Shown piece by piece: positions 26,315-34,820 of a stretch of DNA of 46,135 nucleotides; within the stretch, counting starts at the first letter, position 1, and every line of letters begins with the position of its first letter. The notes under the pieces are model-generated. The model saw only the letters and a program-made list of their open reading frames with translations. It searched no databases and was not told the origin of the DNA. The position numbers and the translations under genes are program-made. The stretch comes from Halieaceae bacterium UBA4438 (lineage in GTDB: Bacteria > Pseudomonadota > Gammaproteobacteria > Pseudomonadales > Halieaceae), in the NCBI GenBank assembly GCA_002390485.1, contig DGPO01000093.1:1-46135 (forward strand). Reading direction: 5' to 3'.

Positions 26315-27481
26315 TCACTTTCGCGGCATACCGAGCATGCGCTCGGCAATAATATTGCGTTGAATTTCGTTCGTGCCGGCGTAGATTGGGCCCGACTGCG
26401 CGAACATAAACCCGTCAAGCCACACGCCAAGCTCTGCAAATTCAGCCGCAGTTTGCGGCTCTATTTCGGCACGAGCACCGAGGAGGTCCATTGCCGTTTC
26501 ATGAATCAAGAGGTCCATTTCAGACCAAAATATTTTGTTACAACTCGCCTCCGCGCCGATTGTGCCGCCCGAGCACAACTTCGATGCCGTTTGATACGTC
26601 GACAACGCGTAGGCTTCGGCGTCCATGTAGCAACGCACCACGGCGGATTCGATCTGCGGATTGATCACATCAGAGCCGTTCTCCCGATAAAGCTGCACCA
26701 ATCGCTTACACGCCTGCTGAAATCTAGCGGGACTTCTGAGCATCAAGCCTCGCTCGAAACCCGCCGTCGCCATGGCAATGCGCCACCCCTCGCCTTCGCC
26801 GCCCAGTAAATTAAAGGCGGGGACCCGAACGTCGTCAAAGAAAATCTCGGCAAAGCCAGGTAGTCCATTGAGCTGCTCAATGGGTCTTACCGTGATGCCC
26901 TCAGAATTGAGCGGTACTAACAGTTTCGACAAGCCGTGGTGCCGTGACGAGTCAGGATCGGTTCGAAATAATCCGAACACCCAGTCTGCGTAAACGGCGC
27001 GCGTTGACCAAATTTTCTGGCCATTAATAACGAACTCATCACCGTCGCGGTCTGCACGACACCGTATCGCTGCCATATCAGAACCCGCATTGGGCTCAGA
27101 CCAACCCTGCGCCCAAATTTCATCGCCACTGGCCATGGCCGGAATGAAGCGCGCCTTTTGCTCGGGCGTTCCGTATTCCATTAAGGTCGGCCCAAGCAAG
27201 AAAATGCCATTTTGATTAACGCGCAGAGGTGCACCCGCTCGATAATATTCTTCCTCAAAAATCAGCCACTCGATGAGATTACAGCCCCGTCCTCCAAACT
27301 CAGTCGGCCAAGTGACCATCCCCCAATTACCTTTCGCAAGGGTACGCTCCCACTGGCGGTGCGCCTCGAAGCCTTCCGCAGTGTCAAAAGAAGGCAATCG
27401 CTCGCTGGGCACGTGGGCGGTCAGCCATTTCCTGGCCTCTGCCCGAAACGTCTGTTGCGCTGGTGTGTACACTAAATCCAT
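26315..27481 (-). CDS. fadE31: Acyl-CoA dehydrogenase, FadE31-like
   Basis: 388 residues from the ATG at 27481, four bases after the upstream hydratase stop. N-terminal MDLVYTPAQQTFRAEARKWL, QGWSEPNAGSDMAAIRCRAD, GQKIWSTRAVYADWVFGLF and IYAGTNEIQRNIIAERMLG mark the ACAD fold. Glu243 in the TAGFERGLML stretch is the probable catalytic base; the YEGT position is Ala-Gly (YAGT). The family resemblance is to FadE31 of the HIP pathway. Arranged with the following FadE32/33-like gene as an alpha-beta pair. Substrate inferred from homologues and the surrounding ipdAB and fadA6. Confidence 0.82.
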   Translation of the reverse strand: MDLVYTPAQQTFRAEARKWLTAHVPSERLPSFDTAEGFEAHRQWERTLAKGNWGMVTWPTEFGGRGCNLIEWLIFEEEYYRAGAPLRVNQNGIFLLGPTLMEYGTPEQKARFIPAMASGDEIWAQGWSEPNAGSDMAAIRCRADRDGDEFVINGQKIWSTRAVYADWVFGLFRTDPDSSRHHGLSKLLVPLNSEGITVRPIEQLNGLPGFAEIFFDDVRVPAFNLLGGEGEGWRIAMATAGFERGLMLRSPARFQQACKRLVQLYRENGSDVINPQIESAVVRCYMDAEAYALSTYQTASKLCSGGTIGAEASCNKIFWSEMDLLIHETAMDLLGARAEIEPQTAAEFAELGVWLDGFMFAQSGPIYAGTNEIQRNIIAERMLGMPRK

Positions 27482-27485
27482 TGAA

Positions 27486-28358
27486 TCAACTGTCCTGTGA
27501 CTTGTTCGCCTTGGCCATTGCTTTAGCGTCGAAGCCACCTAACTTATCGCCCGACACCACGTCATTGTGTGCGTGCGCGAAGTGGTGCCAGGCAAAGGCG
27601 GCTTCCATGCCCTGACGCTTCCCTTGCAGGTCTTCAACGTTATTGATCGCTTGCTTTGTTAAGGCGAGACCCAACCGCGGCATTGCAGCGATCTTATTCG
27701 CCAGTACGGTCACGTCATCCAGCAAGGTGTCACGTGTACTTATCTGATTGACCATGCCCATCTGATAGGCGCGATCCGCGCCCATTTTATTGCCGGTAAA
27801 GAGAAATTCTTTTGCAATTCGGGGATTGAGTTCGTACGGGTGGGCAAAGTATTCGACGCCGGGAATCCCCATCCGAACCACGGGGTCAGAAAAATAGGCG
27901 TCGTCGGTCGCAACAATCAGATCACAAATCCAAGCGAGCATTAGACCACCTGCGATACACGCGCCTTGAACGGCTGCAATCGTCGGCTTGGGTATGTCTC
28001 GCCAACGACGACACATACCCAGATACGCCTCAGCCTCTCGAACATACAGGAACTCACCGCCGGGTTTGTTCGCATGATCGTACCAACTGGTTACACGCTC
28101 CTGACTCAAATGAACATCGCGTCCCGGGGTGCCTATATCGTGTCCCGCAGAAAAATGCTTTCCCTCTCCACGCAAAACGATCACTTTGACGTCATCGTCA
28201 GCCACTGCCTTCATCAACGCCGCATCAAGCTCATAGGTCATCTGACCATTTTGCGCGTTGTTGTACTTGGGTCGATTCATCGACACCCAGGCGACACCGT
28301 CCACCACCTCGTAGGTCACGATGTCACGCTCTTCCAATGGCTCTGTGGTCTCAGTCAT
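27486..28358 (-). CDS. Enoyl-CoA hydratase/isomerase family protein lacking the usual catalytic Glu pair
   Basis: 290-residue crotonase-fold protein. The CoA-binding oxyanion-hole elements are present: GKHFSAGHDIG and VQGACIAGGLMLAWICDLIVA. Compared with classical enoyl-CoA hydratase, the first catalytic Glu (GGGCELA) is Met (GGLMLA) and the second (PE in FGQPEI) is Val (SDPVVRMG). A Glu in the nearby GIPGVEYFAHPYEL might take over; this is typical of a subfamily common in steroid and actinobacterial gene sets. AGGAG precedes the ATG. Placed between ipdB (11-base gap) and the FadE31-like gene (4-base gap), so a hydration or C-C bond step on C/D-ring acyl-CoA is likely; the precise reaction is unknown. 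Confidence 0.82.
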   Translation of the reverse strand: MTETTEPLEERDIVTYEVVDGVAWVSMNRPKYNNAQNGQMTYELDAALMKAVADDDVKVIVLRGEGKHFSAGHDIGTPGRDVHLSQERVTSWYDHANKPGGEFLYVREAEAYLGMCRRWRDIPKPTIAAVQGACIAGGLMLAWICDLIVATDDAYFSDPVVRMGIPGVEYFAHPYELNPRIAKEFLFTGNKMGADRAYQMGMVNQISTRDTLLDDVTVLANKIAAMPRLGLALTKQAINNVEDLQGKRQGMEAAFAWHHFAHAHNDVVSGDKLGGFDAKAMAKANKSQDS

Positions 28359-28369
28359 ATCCAGTACTC

Positions 28370-29164
28370 CTAATTCGGGTTGCGCACACCAGGGGGATTG
28401 TCCTTGAGCTGCTTGGACCGCACGTTCAACGGATCAAGCTCAGTAATGAGCGCCAACTGCTCGGCCGATGGTGCCGGTGTTTCAGTCATATTGGGGGCCA
28501 CCGCCACCTCAAATCCAGTATTCTCCAGCACCTCAGAAAGCGGCACCCCGGGATGAAGGCTCACAACCCGCATCTGTTTATTGGGTCCGTTAAAATCCAT
28601 GACGCATAAATCGGTAATCACACGCCTAATATCAATGTCGTCAAATGTATAACCCCGCGGCAAGCGATCGGGGTTATAGCCAATCGAGCACACCACGTCA
28701 CATTCGCCGGTTACGAACACACGTGTCGAATGCTTGGGCACAAAAAAAGAGTTCGCGTGACTGATCGAGTTACCAGGAAAACCCCTGACACCCAGCAGCT
28801 GCACTTTCGGCGCCTCGTAACTGCCGCCCAGCGCAGCAATATTGGTTTGTCCAAAGCGATCAATTTGACTGGGGCCCACAAGTGCGTGGCGAGCGCCGCT
28901 CCAGACGTTATCGAAAATACGCGCAAATCCCATCCAGTTTTCATTAGCCTGACCGCTGTGTGAGGCCATTCCGCTGACCGGATTCGGAGTGGCAAGCATG
29001 AACGACTGACTGTCTGTCATCATCATGTCGGGATTGGAGGTGCGCATCGCAAGGCTTGCAGCCAGGCGCGGCAGTAAGCCGATGCCCGTGGCAAGGACTT
29101 CCCCCTCGTTTTCGAAACTGCGACTGGCGGCGCAGACCATGAGCTCAGCGAGCGAAAATGTCAT
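28370..29164 (-). CDS. ipdB: Steroid C-ring hydrolase beta subunit (CoA-transferase family)
   Basis: 264-residue beta subunit of the IpdAB complex. Although homologous to class I CoA-transferases, IpdAB of Mycobacterium and Rhodococcus hydrolyses a carbon-carbon bond to open ring C in COCHEA-CoA. Signature segments are LVGPSQIDRFGQTNIAALGG, GVRGFPGNSISHANSFFV and MRVVSLHPGVPLSEVLENTGFEV. GGAG precedes the ATG, 12 bases after ipdA. The length is close to the mycobacterial subunit (about 250). The pairing with ipdA and the fadE30/ipdF/fadA6 neighbours makes the assignment strong. Confidence 0.9.
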   Translation of the reverse strand: MTFSLAELMVCAASRSFENEGEVLATGIGLLPRLAASLAMRTSNPDMMMTDSQSFMLATPNPVSGMASHSGQANENWMGFARIFDNVWSGARHALVGPSQIDRFGQTNIAALGGSYEAPKVQLLGVRGFPGNSISHANSFFVPKHSTRVFVTGECDVVCSIGYNPDRLPRGYTFDDIDIRRVITDLCVMDFNGPNKQMRVVSLHPGVPLSEVLENTGFEVAVAPNMTETPAPSAEQLALITELDPLNVRSKQLKDNPPGVRNPN

Positions 29165-29176
29165 CGTGAGGCTCTC

Positions 29177-30049
29177 CTAGTAAACCGGCAGTGGCAGGGT
29201 CTGAATGGCCTCTAAGCCACCGACGTTGCGTTGATAACTCGACTCAGAGTCACCTAAATAAGCTTCCGACCACCCGTCATAGCCGCCCTCAGCCAGTGCG
29301 GCTGCATATTCTTTGTAGTGCTTCATATCGTAGCCATACAGCGGGTCAGAAGACGACGGATGTGCACCACCCGGAATGTGAACAATATGCGACGTCAGAT
29401 TTCGTTCCCAGTAAACGCGTCGCGCCACGTCAGCATTATGAAAATAGTCCGAGGGGACGAGCTCATCGACGGAAACCACTGTTTTATTCGCGGCGCGCGC
29501 GAACCAGTCATCCATGTAATGGTCAGGACTGGCGATCTCACACACGCCGCGGGCATCCCCGCGCGTTGCATGCAGCAACGACACGTCCAGATTTAAAGCA
29601 GGCATCGCCACCCACTCTTTGTCGTCATAGGGACTGTCCACCAGCTGTAAGTCGGGGTTGCGTGTAATCACATCGGTGCCCAAGCCAATCCGGGTCGGAA
29701 TATAGGGACTCCCCCAAGCCGCGGCCCTCAACCCGAGCAACATCATGCCTTCGTCGATTTCACGAACGTCCACACTGCCCGTCTCACGCGCTTTTCGAAA
29801 CCCAGGCTCCAAGGGCATAAAGTCCAAAGAGACAAACGCGTAAACCACTTTTCGGACTTTTCCAGCCGCACACAGCAATCCGACATCCGCGCCACCATAG
29901 GCCACGACCGTCAGGTCACGCACGTCGGACCGCAGAAGCTCGCGCACCAGCGCCATGGGTTTTCGCCGCGGGCCCCAACCACCAATACCGATGGTCATAC
30001 CGCTCTCAATAACAGACACCGCATCCGCGGCGCTGACGCACTTATTCAT
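29177..30049 (-). CDS. ipdA: Steroid C-ring hydrolase alpha subunit (CoA-transferase family)
   Basis: 290-residue alpha subunit of IpdAB, first gene of the 13-gene leftward operon. N-terminal SGMTIGIGGWGPRRKPMALVRELLRSDVRDLTVV, then AYGGADVGLLCAAGKVRKVVYAFVSLD and REIDEGM match actinobacterial IpdA closely. The conserved Glu of the DEG motif lies where the catalytic Glu of the alpha subunit is expected. I chose the ATG at 30049; ATG 30067 and an upstream start at 30121 are in frame but add unconserved residues. The divergent fadD3 gene starts 147 bases away. Confidence 0.9.
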   Translation of the reverse strand: MNKCVSAADAVSVIESGMTIGIGGWGPRRKPMALVRELLRSDVRDLTVVAYGGADVGLLCAAGKVRKVVYAFVSLDFMPLEPGFRKARETGSVDVREIDEGMMLLGLRAAAWGSPYIPTRIGLGTDVITRNPDLQLVDSPYDDKEWVAMPALNLDVSLLHATRGDARGVCEIASPDHYMDDWFARAANKTVVSVDELVPSDYFHNADVARRVYWERNLTSHIVHIPGGAHPSSSDPLYGYDMKHYKEYAAALAEGGYDGWSEAYLGDSESSYQRNVGGLEAIQTLPLPVY

Positions 30050-30196
30050 GCGCGCATTTCCTATCATTCCAGTTAGATTAAAAGCAGTATCAAAGTCGGC
30101 CTCTGCACCAGCATCCCCCATAGAGACTATGACAACTCGGGCGAAGCCACTTAGCGTGCATAAAAAGACTAATGACGTTTTAAAAAGGGTATCACT
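30050..30196. promoter_or_regulatory. Divergent promoter region between ipdA and fadD3
   Basis: The 147-base gap must drive both the leftward 13-gene operon and the rightward fadD3-hsa operon. I found no clear sigma70 pair and no KstR- or KstR2-like palindrome. CAGTTAG occurs at 30070-30076. The location as a shared control region is inferred from gene orientation only. Confidence 0.5.
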
Positions 30197-31771
30197 TTGT
30201 CAGTCAGCACCCCCAACTCAACGGCCGCGCTCGTCGAGCATGCCGCTCAGGTCTATGGCGATCGGGTGTTTATCGTCGACGGAGCCCACACGCTCTCCTT
30301 CGCCGATGTCGCAACCCGTGTTCGCGCGCTGGCATCAGCACTCGCAACACGCGACTTTCAGTGTGGAGGCAGAGCTGCCATTTGGGCGCCCAACTGCGCC
30401 GAATGGATTATTGCAGCGCTGGCGATCCAATACGTGGGCGGCACACTTGTCACCGTCAACACGCGCTACAAAGCAACCGAGGCCAGTCAGATCATCCGTG
30501 ACAGTGGAAGCTCAGTGGCGTTTGTAGTCGATCATTTTTTGGGGACCGATTACGCCGACGAATTGGCAGCTCAAAACATAGCGGGCCTGGACCACATCGT
30601 TACTCTGCGAGCACCCGGTTCTGCATCCACGGACGACATTCAAACCTGGATATCAGAGGGCGCAGTCGCGACGCCTGAAATCTGTGCGCGCCGAGACGCG
30701 CTGCGACGTCGAGTGAATGAAAATACCGTTTCTGACATTTTGTTCACCTCAGGCACCACGGGACGCGCAAAGGGGGTTGTGACGACGCACGGCCAAAACT
30801 TGAAGGCGTTCAGCACATTCGCATCCATCCTCGGCATCGAAAGCGACGATCGCTACCTGATTATTAATCCGTTTTTCCACAGTTTCGGCTATAAGGCCGG
30901 TTGGTTGGCCGCTCTATTGCGCGGCGCAACCGTGTACCCCATGGCGACCTTCGATGTCCCGCAGGTTCTCAATGCGATCAAAACACATGCGATCACGGTC
31001 ATGCCGGGGCCACCGACGCTCTTTCAGAGCATTCTGATGCACGCCGATCTTGCAAACAGTGATCTGTCCTCACTCACAAAGGCCACTACGGGTGCTGCGA
31101 TTATCCCAACACAACTGATCATTGATATGCGTGAAACGCTGGGGATCGACACAGTCATTACCGCGTACGGCCTTTCCGAGACCTGCGGACTGGTCACGAT
31201 GTGTCGTCAAGGCGACCCTGCAGAGGTGATTGCTCAAACGTCGGGGCGTGCGATTCCAGACGTTGAAGTCGGCATCATGCGTCCAGATGGCACCCTGGCC
31301 GCACCTCATGAGGCGGGTGAGATTGTTGTCCGGGGCTTTAATATCATGCAATGCTATTTCAATGACGAACGCGCGACGCGCGAGACGATCGACCCCGAAG
31401 GTTGGCTTCACACCGGCGATATCGGCAATCTCGACGAGTCTGGAAATATTCGAATTACAGACCGTCTGAAAGACATGTTTATTTCAGGCGGGTTTAACTG
31501 CTATCCGGCAGAGATCGAAAATCAACTGCTGCATCATGACGCAATCGCTCAAGCAGCGGTGGTTGGAATGAGCGATGAGCGAATGGGCGAAGTGGGTGCG
31601 GCCTTCGTGGTAAACAAGCCCGGCACCCGCATTTCCGAAGACGCGCTGATCTTGTGGTGCCGCGATACTATGGCCAATTACAAAGTCCCGAGGAAAGTCA
31701 TATTTTTGGACGCATTACCGATGAACGCCTCAGGAAAAGTGTTAAAGACCGTCTTGAGACAGCAACTTTGA
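30197..31771 (+). CDS. fadD3: HIP-CoA ligase (FadD3-type AMP-binding enzyme)
   Basis: 524-residue acyl-CoA synthetase. ATP motif LFTSGTTGRAKG (about residue 181), the FFHSFGYKAGWLAALLRGATVYP segment, AYGLSETCG, and GWLHTGDIGNLDESGNIRITDRLKDMFISGGFNCYPAEIE with the C-terminal Lys in ASGKVLK. The FGYKAG stretch and overall similarity match FadD3, which attaches CoA to the C/D-ring propionate (HIP) left after ring A/B degradation, committing it to ring opening. The start is a TTG; no upstream ATG or GTG is available in frame, and a purine-rich AAAAAGGG precedes it. Opens the rightward operon. Confidence 0.87.
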   Translation: MSVSTPNSTAALVEHAAQVYGDRVFIVDGAHTLSFADVATRVRALASALATRDFQCGGRAAIWAPNCAEWIIAALAIQYVGGTLVTVNTRYKATEASQIIRDSGSSVAFVVDHFLGTDYADELAAQNIAGLDHIVTLRAPGSASTDDIQTWISEGAVATPEICARRDALRRRVNENTVSDILFTSGTTGRAKGVVTTHGQNLKAFSTFASILGIESDDRYLIINPFFHSFGYKAGWLAALLRGATVYPMATFDVPQVLNAIKTHAITVMPGPPTLFQSILMHADLANSDLSSLTKATTGAAIIPTQLIIDMRETLGIDTVITAYGLSETCGLVTMCRQGDPAEVIAQTSGRAIPDVEVGIMRPDGTLAAPHEAGEIVVRGFNIMQCYFNDERATRETIDPEGWLHTGDIGNLDESGNIRITDRLKDMFISGGFNCYPAEIENQLLHHDAIAQAAVVGMSDERMGEVGAAFVVNKPGTRISEDALILWCRDTMANYKVPRKVIFLDALPMNASGKVLKTVLRQQL

Positions 31772-31829
31772 GCGCGTTTTCTACTACCGTCATTTCACTC
31801 ATCAAAAGAAGAACGACAAGGAACACACT

Positions 31830-32735
31830 ATGACGATTCAGAGCCTTGGATACATCGGCGTTAATTCGACCCAACTCGATCAGTGGCGCGACTTTGCCTG
31901 CGACGTCATGGGCCTGCAAGATGTCTCCAGTGACCTCGGCGACGCGCACACCCAATTTTACAAAATGGACTACCACCCCTATCGCCTCTTCGTTCAACAC
32001 TCAGCGCACGACGGCCTGGCGGTGTGTGGCTGGGAAACCAACAACCAACAAGGGCTCGATGAAGTCGCCGCGGCATTGACCGAGGCCGACGTCGCCTTTG
32101 AGTGGGCGGATCAGTTGCTGATTAGCAAACGACGCGTTCAAAACCTCCTGTCTTTCACCGACCCTGCCGGCAACCAGCATGAGGCCTACTGGGGTGTCGT
32201 GTCAGACTTCAAAGCATTCAACTCCCCTCAAGGCGTCCCCGGTTTTGTGACCGCTGACCAGGGACTGGGCCACGTGGTTCTCCCTGCGCCTAACTTCAGT
32301 GAAACCGCGCAGTTTTTTACCGAGATACTGGGTTTTGGCCTCTCGGATCTCATGAAACTCCGATTTACGCCAGACCCTGAAGAGCCCATAAAACGGCTTT
32401 GGTTTATGCATTGCAACCGACGACACCACAGTTTGGGACTGCTTGAAATCCCTCATCCAGCGGGCTGTATTCACGTCATGACCGAAGTCAACGCCATCGA
32501 CGAAGTGGGCCGCTGCAATGATCGAAGAATTGCAGCAGATATTAAGCTCTCAGGGACGCTGGGGCGCCATGCTAACGACCACATGGTGAGTTTTTATATG
32601 CAGAGCCCTGCGGGATTCGATATTGAATATGGCGCAGAGGGGCGCACTGTCGACGACTGGTCTCGTTACGAGGTCTTCGAGAGCACCGTACCCAGTTTCT
32701 GGGGTCACGACTTTTCCGTAGGCCAGCAGGATTAG
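31830..32735 (+). CDS. hsaC: Extradiol dioxygenase HsaC (3,4-DHSA 4,5-cleaving)
   Basis: 301-residue type I extradiol dioxygenase with two VOC domains. Iron ligands are in place: His148 (LGHVVLP), His215 (CIHVM) and Glu266 (GFDIEYG). FMHCNRRHHSLGLLEIP, TLGRHANDHMVSFYM and the SFWGHDFSVG end are steroid HsaC/TesB features. It meta-cleaves the catechol 3,4-DHSA formed from ring A of the secosteroid. CAAGGA precedes the ATG. It lies in order after fadD3 and before hsaA. The assignment is strong at family level and well backed by the operon. Confidence 0.93.
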   Translation: MTIQSLGYIGVNSTQLDQWRDFACDVMGLQDVSSDLGDAHTQFYKMDYHPYRLFVQHSAHDGLAVCGWETNNQQGLDEVAAALTEADVAFEWADQLLISKRRVQNLLSFTDPAGNQHEAYWGVVSDFKAFNSPQGVPGFVTADQGLGHVVLPAPNFSETAQFFTEILGFGLSDLMKLRFTPDPEEPIKRLWFMHCNRRHHSLGLLEIPHPAGCIHVMTEVNAIDEVGRCNDRRIAADIKLSGTLGRHANDHMVSFYMQSPAGFDIEYGAEGRTVDDWSRYEVFESTVPSFWGHDFSVGQQD

Positions 32736-32754
32736 AGGTAATTCTTCAGTTAGT

Positions 32755-32769
32755 ACATACGAGGTATGT
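32755..32769. promoter_or_regulatory. Inverted repeat between hsaC and hsaA
   Basis: ACATAC-GAG-GTATGT, 6-base arms with a 3-base centre, in the 113-base gap before hsaA, the longest gap inside this operon. It may be an operator of a secondary promoter or a weak RNA hairpin; no T-run follows, so it is not a terminator. Confidence 0.3.
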
Positions 32770-32848
32770 CGAGACCCCTCTGCTTTGCAACGATGTGTGT
32801 AATGCCTTAAAACCGCTCGAAGACGGACACAGCCATAGGATTATTGCC

Positions 32849-33979
32849 ATGAGCACGTACGAACCTGTTGTAACACAGCAAATTCTCGATCTAATCGCCA
32901 GCAAGTCCGCGGACCAACGTGAGGCCCGCAAAATGTCTAAAGAGGTCGTCGACGCCCTCAAGGAATGCGGTTTCTTCACGATGCTACTGCCCAAGCAGTG
33001 GGGCGGGCTCGAGCGCAAGCCACAGGAATTTTTTGCCGAGCAAGTGCGGATAGCCGAGGCCGACATGAGCACAGCCTGGGCCGGCGGCATCATAGCGGTC
33101 CATGCCTTTCAGCTCGCGCTGATGTCTGAAGAGGCACAACGCGAAGTCTACGAAGCCGACCCGAACACACTGATCAGCAGTTCCTACAACCCCGTTGGGG
33201 CACGTGCCGAAATGTGTGAAGGCGGATTTATGTTACACGGTCGTTGGGGTTGGAGTTCGGGTTCCGACCACTGCACCTGGGCGCTGTTAGGTGGGGTGAT
33301 ACCCGGTGACGGCTACCGAACATTTTTAGTTCCTCGAAACCAATACGACATTGAAGACACCTGGGATGTTATGGGTCTTCAGGGCACGGGTTCAAACGAC
33401 GTGGTCATCTCCGAACCTATTTTTGTCCCAGATCACCGGACACACAAGCAAATGGACGGCTTCAACTGTGTGAATGACCAAGACAACCCAATGTATGACC
33501 TGTCGTGGGCGCAAACCTTTGTGCGCGTGGTAAATTCAGCAGCGATTGGCGCCTTGAAAAAAGCGGTGAAGGTCTTCGTCGAATCCAAGCAAGGTAATTC
33601 AACGACCGACATGACTAAATTTGCCGGCGACGTTGAAACGCAGGAGCGCCTGGCCAAGGTGCTCAACACCATTGGTGAACTTGAAGCAGTCATGTACCAC
33701 AACTTTGACAAGATGGAGGCCGCCTCCTGGAAGCCGACATTGGAAGATCGGATTATGTATCGATACCAGGCATCGATTGTGATCGATAAAGCCATTGAAG
33801 CCATTGATACGCTTTTTGAGGTCGCCGGTGGACGATCGGTCTTTAATGGGCATCCACTTCAACAGCTGTGGCATGACATTCACATTGCACGCTGCCATGT
33901 GGCCAACAATCCCACAGCGTTTGCACGTAATTTGGGTAGCGTGGCGCTCGGCATGGAGAACAAGGACGTCTTTATCTAA
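32849..33979 (+). CDS. hsaA: Flavin-dependent monooxygenase, oxygenase component HsaA
   Basis: 376-residue group D flavoprotein monooxygenase (acyl-CoA dehydrogenase fold) that hydroxylates 3-HSA to the catechol 3,4-DHSA using reduced flavin from a partner reductase. Segments MLLPKQWGGLERKPQEFF, ISSSYNPVGARAEMCEGGFMLHGRWGWSSGSDHCTWALLGG, and GGRSVFNGHPLQQLWHDIHIARCHVANN are HsaA/TesA2 hallmarks, including the conserved LWHDIHIARCH near the end. Start at 32849 (AGGA, 8 bases ahead); an earlier in-frame ATG at 32795 adds unconserved residues. hsaD begins on the last base of the stop (TAATG). The reductase HsaB is not in the window. Confidence 0.9.
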   Translation: MSTYEPVVTQQILDLIASKSADQREARKMSKEVVDALKECGFFTMLLPKQWGGLERKPQEFFAEQVRIAEADMSTAWAGGIIAVHAFQLALMSEEAQREVYEADPNTLISSSYNPVGARAEMCEGGFMLHGRWGWSSGSDHCTWALLGGVIPGDGYRTFLVPRNQYDIEDTWDVMGLQGTGSNDVVISEPIFVPDHRTHKQMDGFNCVNDQDNPMYDLSWAQTFVRVVNSAAIGALKKAVKVFVESKQGNSTTDMTKFAGDVETQERLAKVLNTIGELEAVMYHNFDKMEAASWKPTLEDRIMYRYQASIVIDKAIEAIDTLFEVAGGRSVFNGHPLQQLWHDIHIARCHVANNPTAFARNLGSVALGMENKDVFI

Positions 33980-34818
33980 TGCACGCCTACTCCGAAGCGT
34001 CGCTCTATCACGAGGTCAGCAGCGGACGATCGATTCACTACACCGATCATGCTGCAACGGCAGCCGAAAAAGGGGCGGTCGTGTTTATTCACGGAAGTGG
34101 CCCAGGGGCCAGTGGCTGGAGCAACTTTAAGCACAACGTCGGCGCGTTTCAGGACGGTGGGTATCGCTGCATCGTGTTCGATCAGTGGGGCTACGGAAAG
34201 ACGTCAAAACCACAAGATGTGGACCACACGCTTGATTTCTTTGTCGACGGTTTGGTGTCACTCCTCGATTCTTTGCGTTTAGACCGCGTGACCCTTGTGG
34301 GTAACTCGCTTGGCGGCGCCGTGGCACTTGGACTCTCACTGCGCAATCCAGATCGCGTCGAGAAGCTGATTTTGATGGCGCCGGGGGGCATTGAGTCGCG
34401 CGAAGTCTACTTCGCAATGCCCGGCATTCAAGCCATGGTGAAACACCCTATGGGATCACCCGACTTCACCAAAGACGTGCTCGCCGGGTTACTGACTCAG
34501 CTTGTCTATGATTCTTCAGCGGTCGACGCTGCGTTGGTCGATGAACGCTGGGCCACGCTCGAGACTCAAAACCCTCACGTATTAGCCACCATGAATATTC
34601 CGGACATGACCGACAGACTGCGAGAAATCGACATTGCCACATTGGTCTTTTGGGGCAGCGAAGACCGATTTTGCCCGGCATCGGGATGCTGGAAAGTCCT
34701 TCAGATGAAGGGCCCTGTCCAAGCCGAGATCTTAAATCAGTGTGGCCACTGGGTTATGTCGGAGTATCCTGACTTGTTCAATAAGCGCTGCTTATCGTTT
34801 CTGACCGATGAGGCGTGA
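33979..34818 (+). CDS. hsaD: Meta-cleavage product hydrolase HsaD (4,9-DSHA hydrolase)
   Basis: 279-residue alpha/beta hydrolase of the BphD/HsaD group. Catalytic triad: Ser110 (LVGNSLGGA), Asp229 (WGSEDRF) and His257 (QCGHWVM). The oxyanion region FIHGSGPGASGWSNF near residue 37 and the HW pair are typical of C-C bond hydrolases acting on ring-cleavage products. It splits 4,9-DSHA into HIP (the C/D-ring part) and 2-hydroxyhexa-2,4-dienoate. The start overlaps the hsaA stop by one base; the hsaE start region overlaps its own stop. Confidence 0.93.
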   Translation: MHAYSEASLYHEVSSGRSIHYTDHAATAAEKGAVVFIHGSGPGASGWSNFKHNVGAFQDGGYRCIVFDQWGYGKTSKPQDVDHTLDFFVDGLVSLLDSLRLDRVTLVGNSLGGAVALGLSLRNPDRVEKLILMAPGGIESREVYFAMPGIQAMVKHPMGSPDFTKDVLAGLLTQLVYDSSAVDAALVDERWATLETQNPHVLATMNIPDMTDRLREIDIATLVFWGSEDRFCPASGCWKVLQMKGPVQAEILNQCGHWVMSEYPDLFNKRCLSFLTDEA

Positions 34819-34820
34819 CC

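Noticed and set aside
30050..30196. KstR- or KstR2-like operator between ipdA and fadD3
   Set aside because: No matching palindrome was found, and no TetR gene is present.
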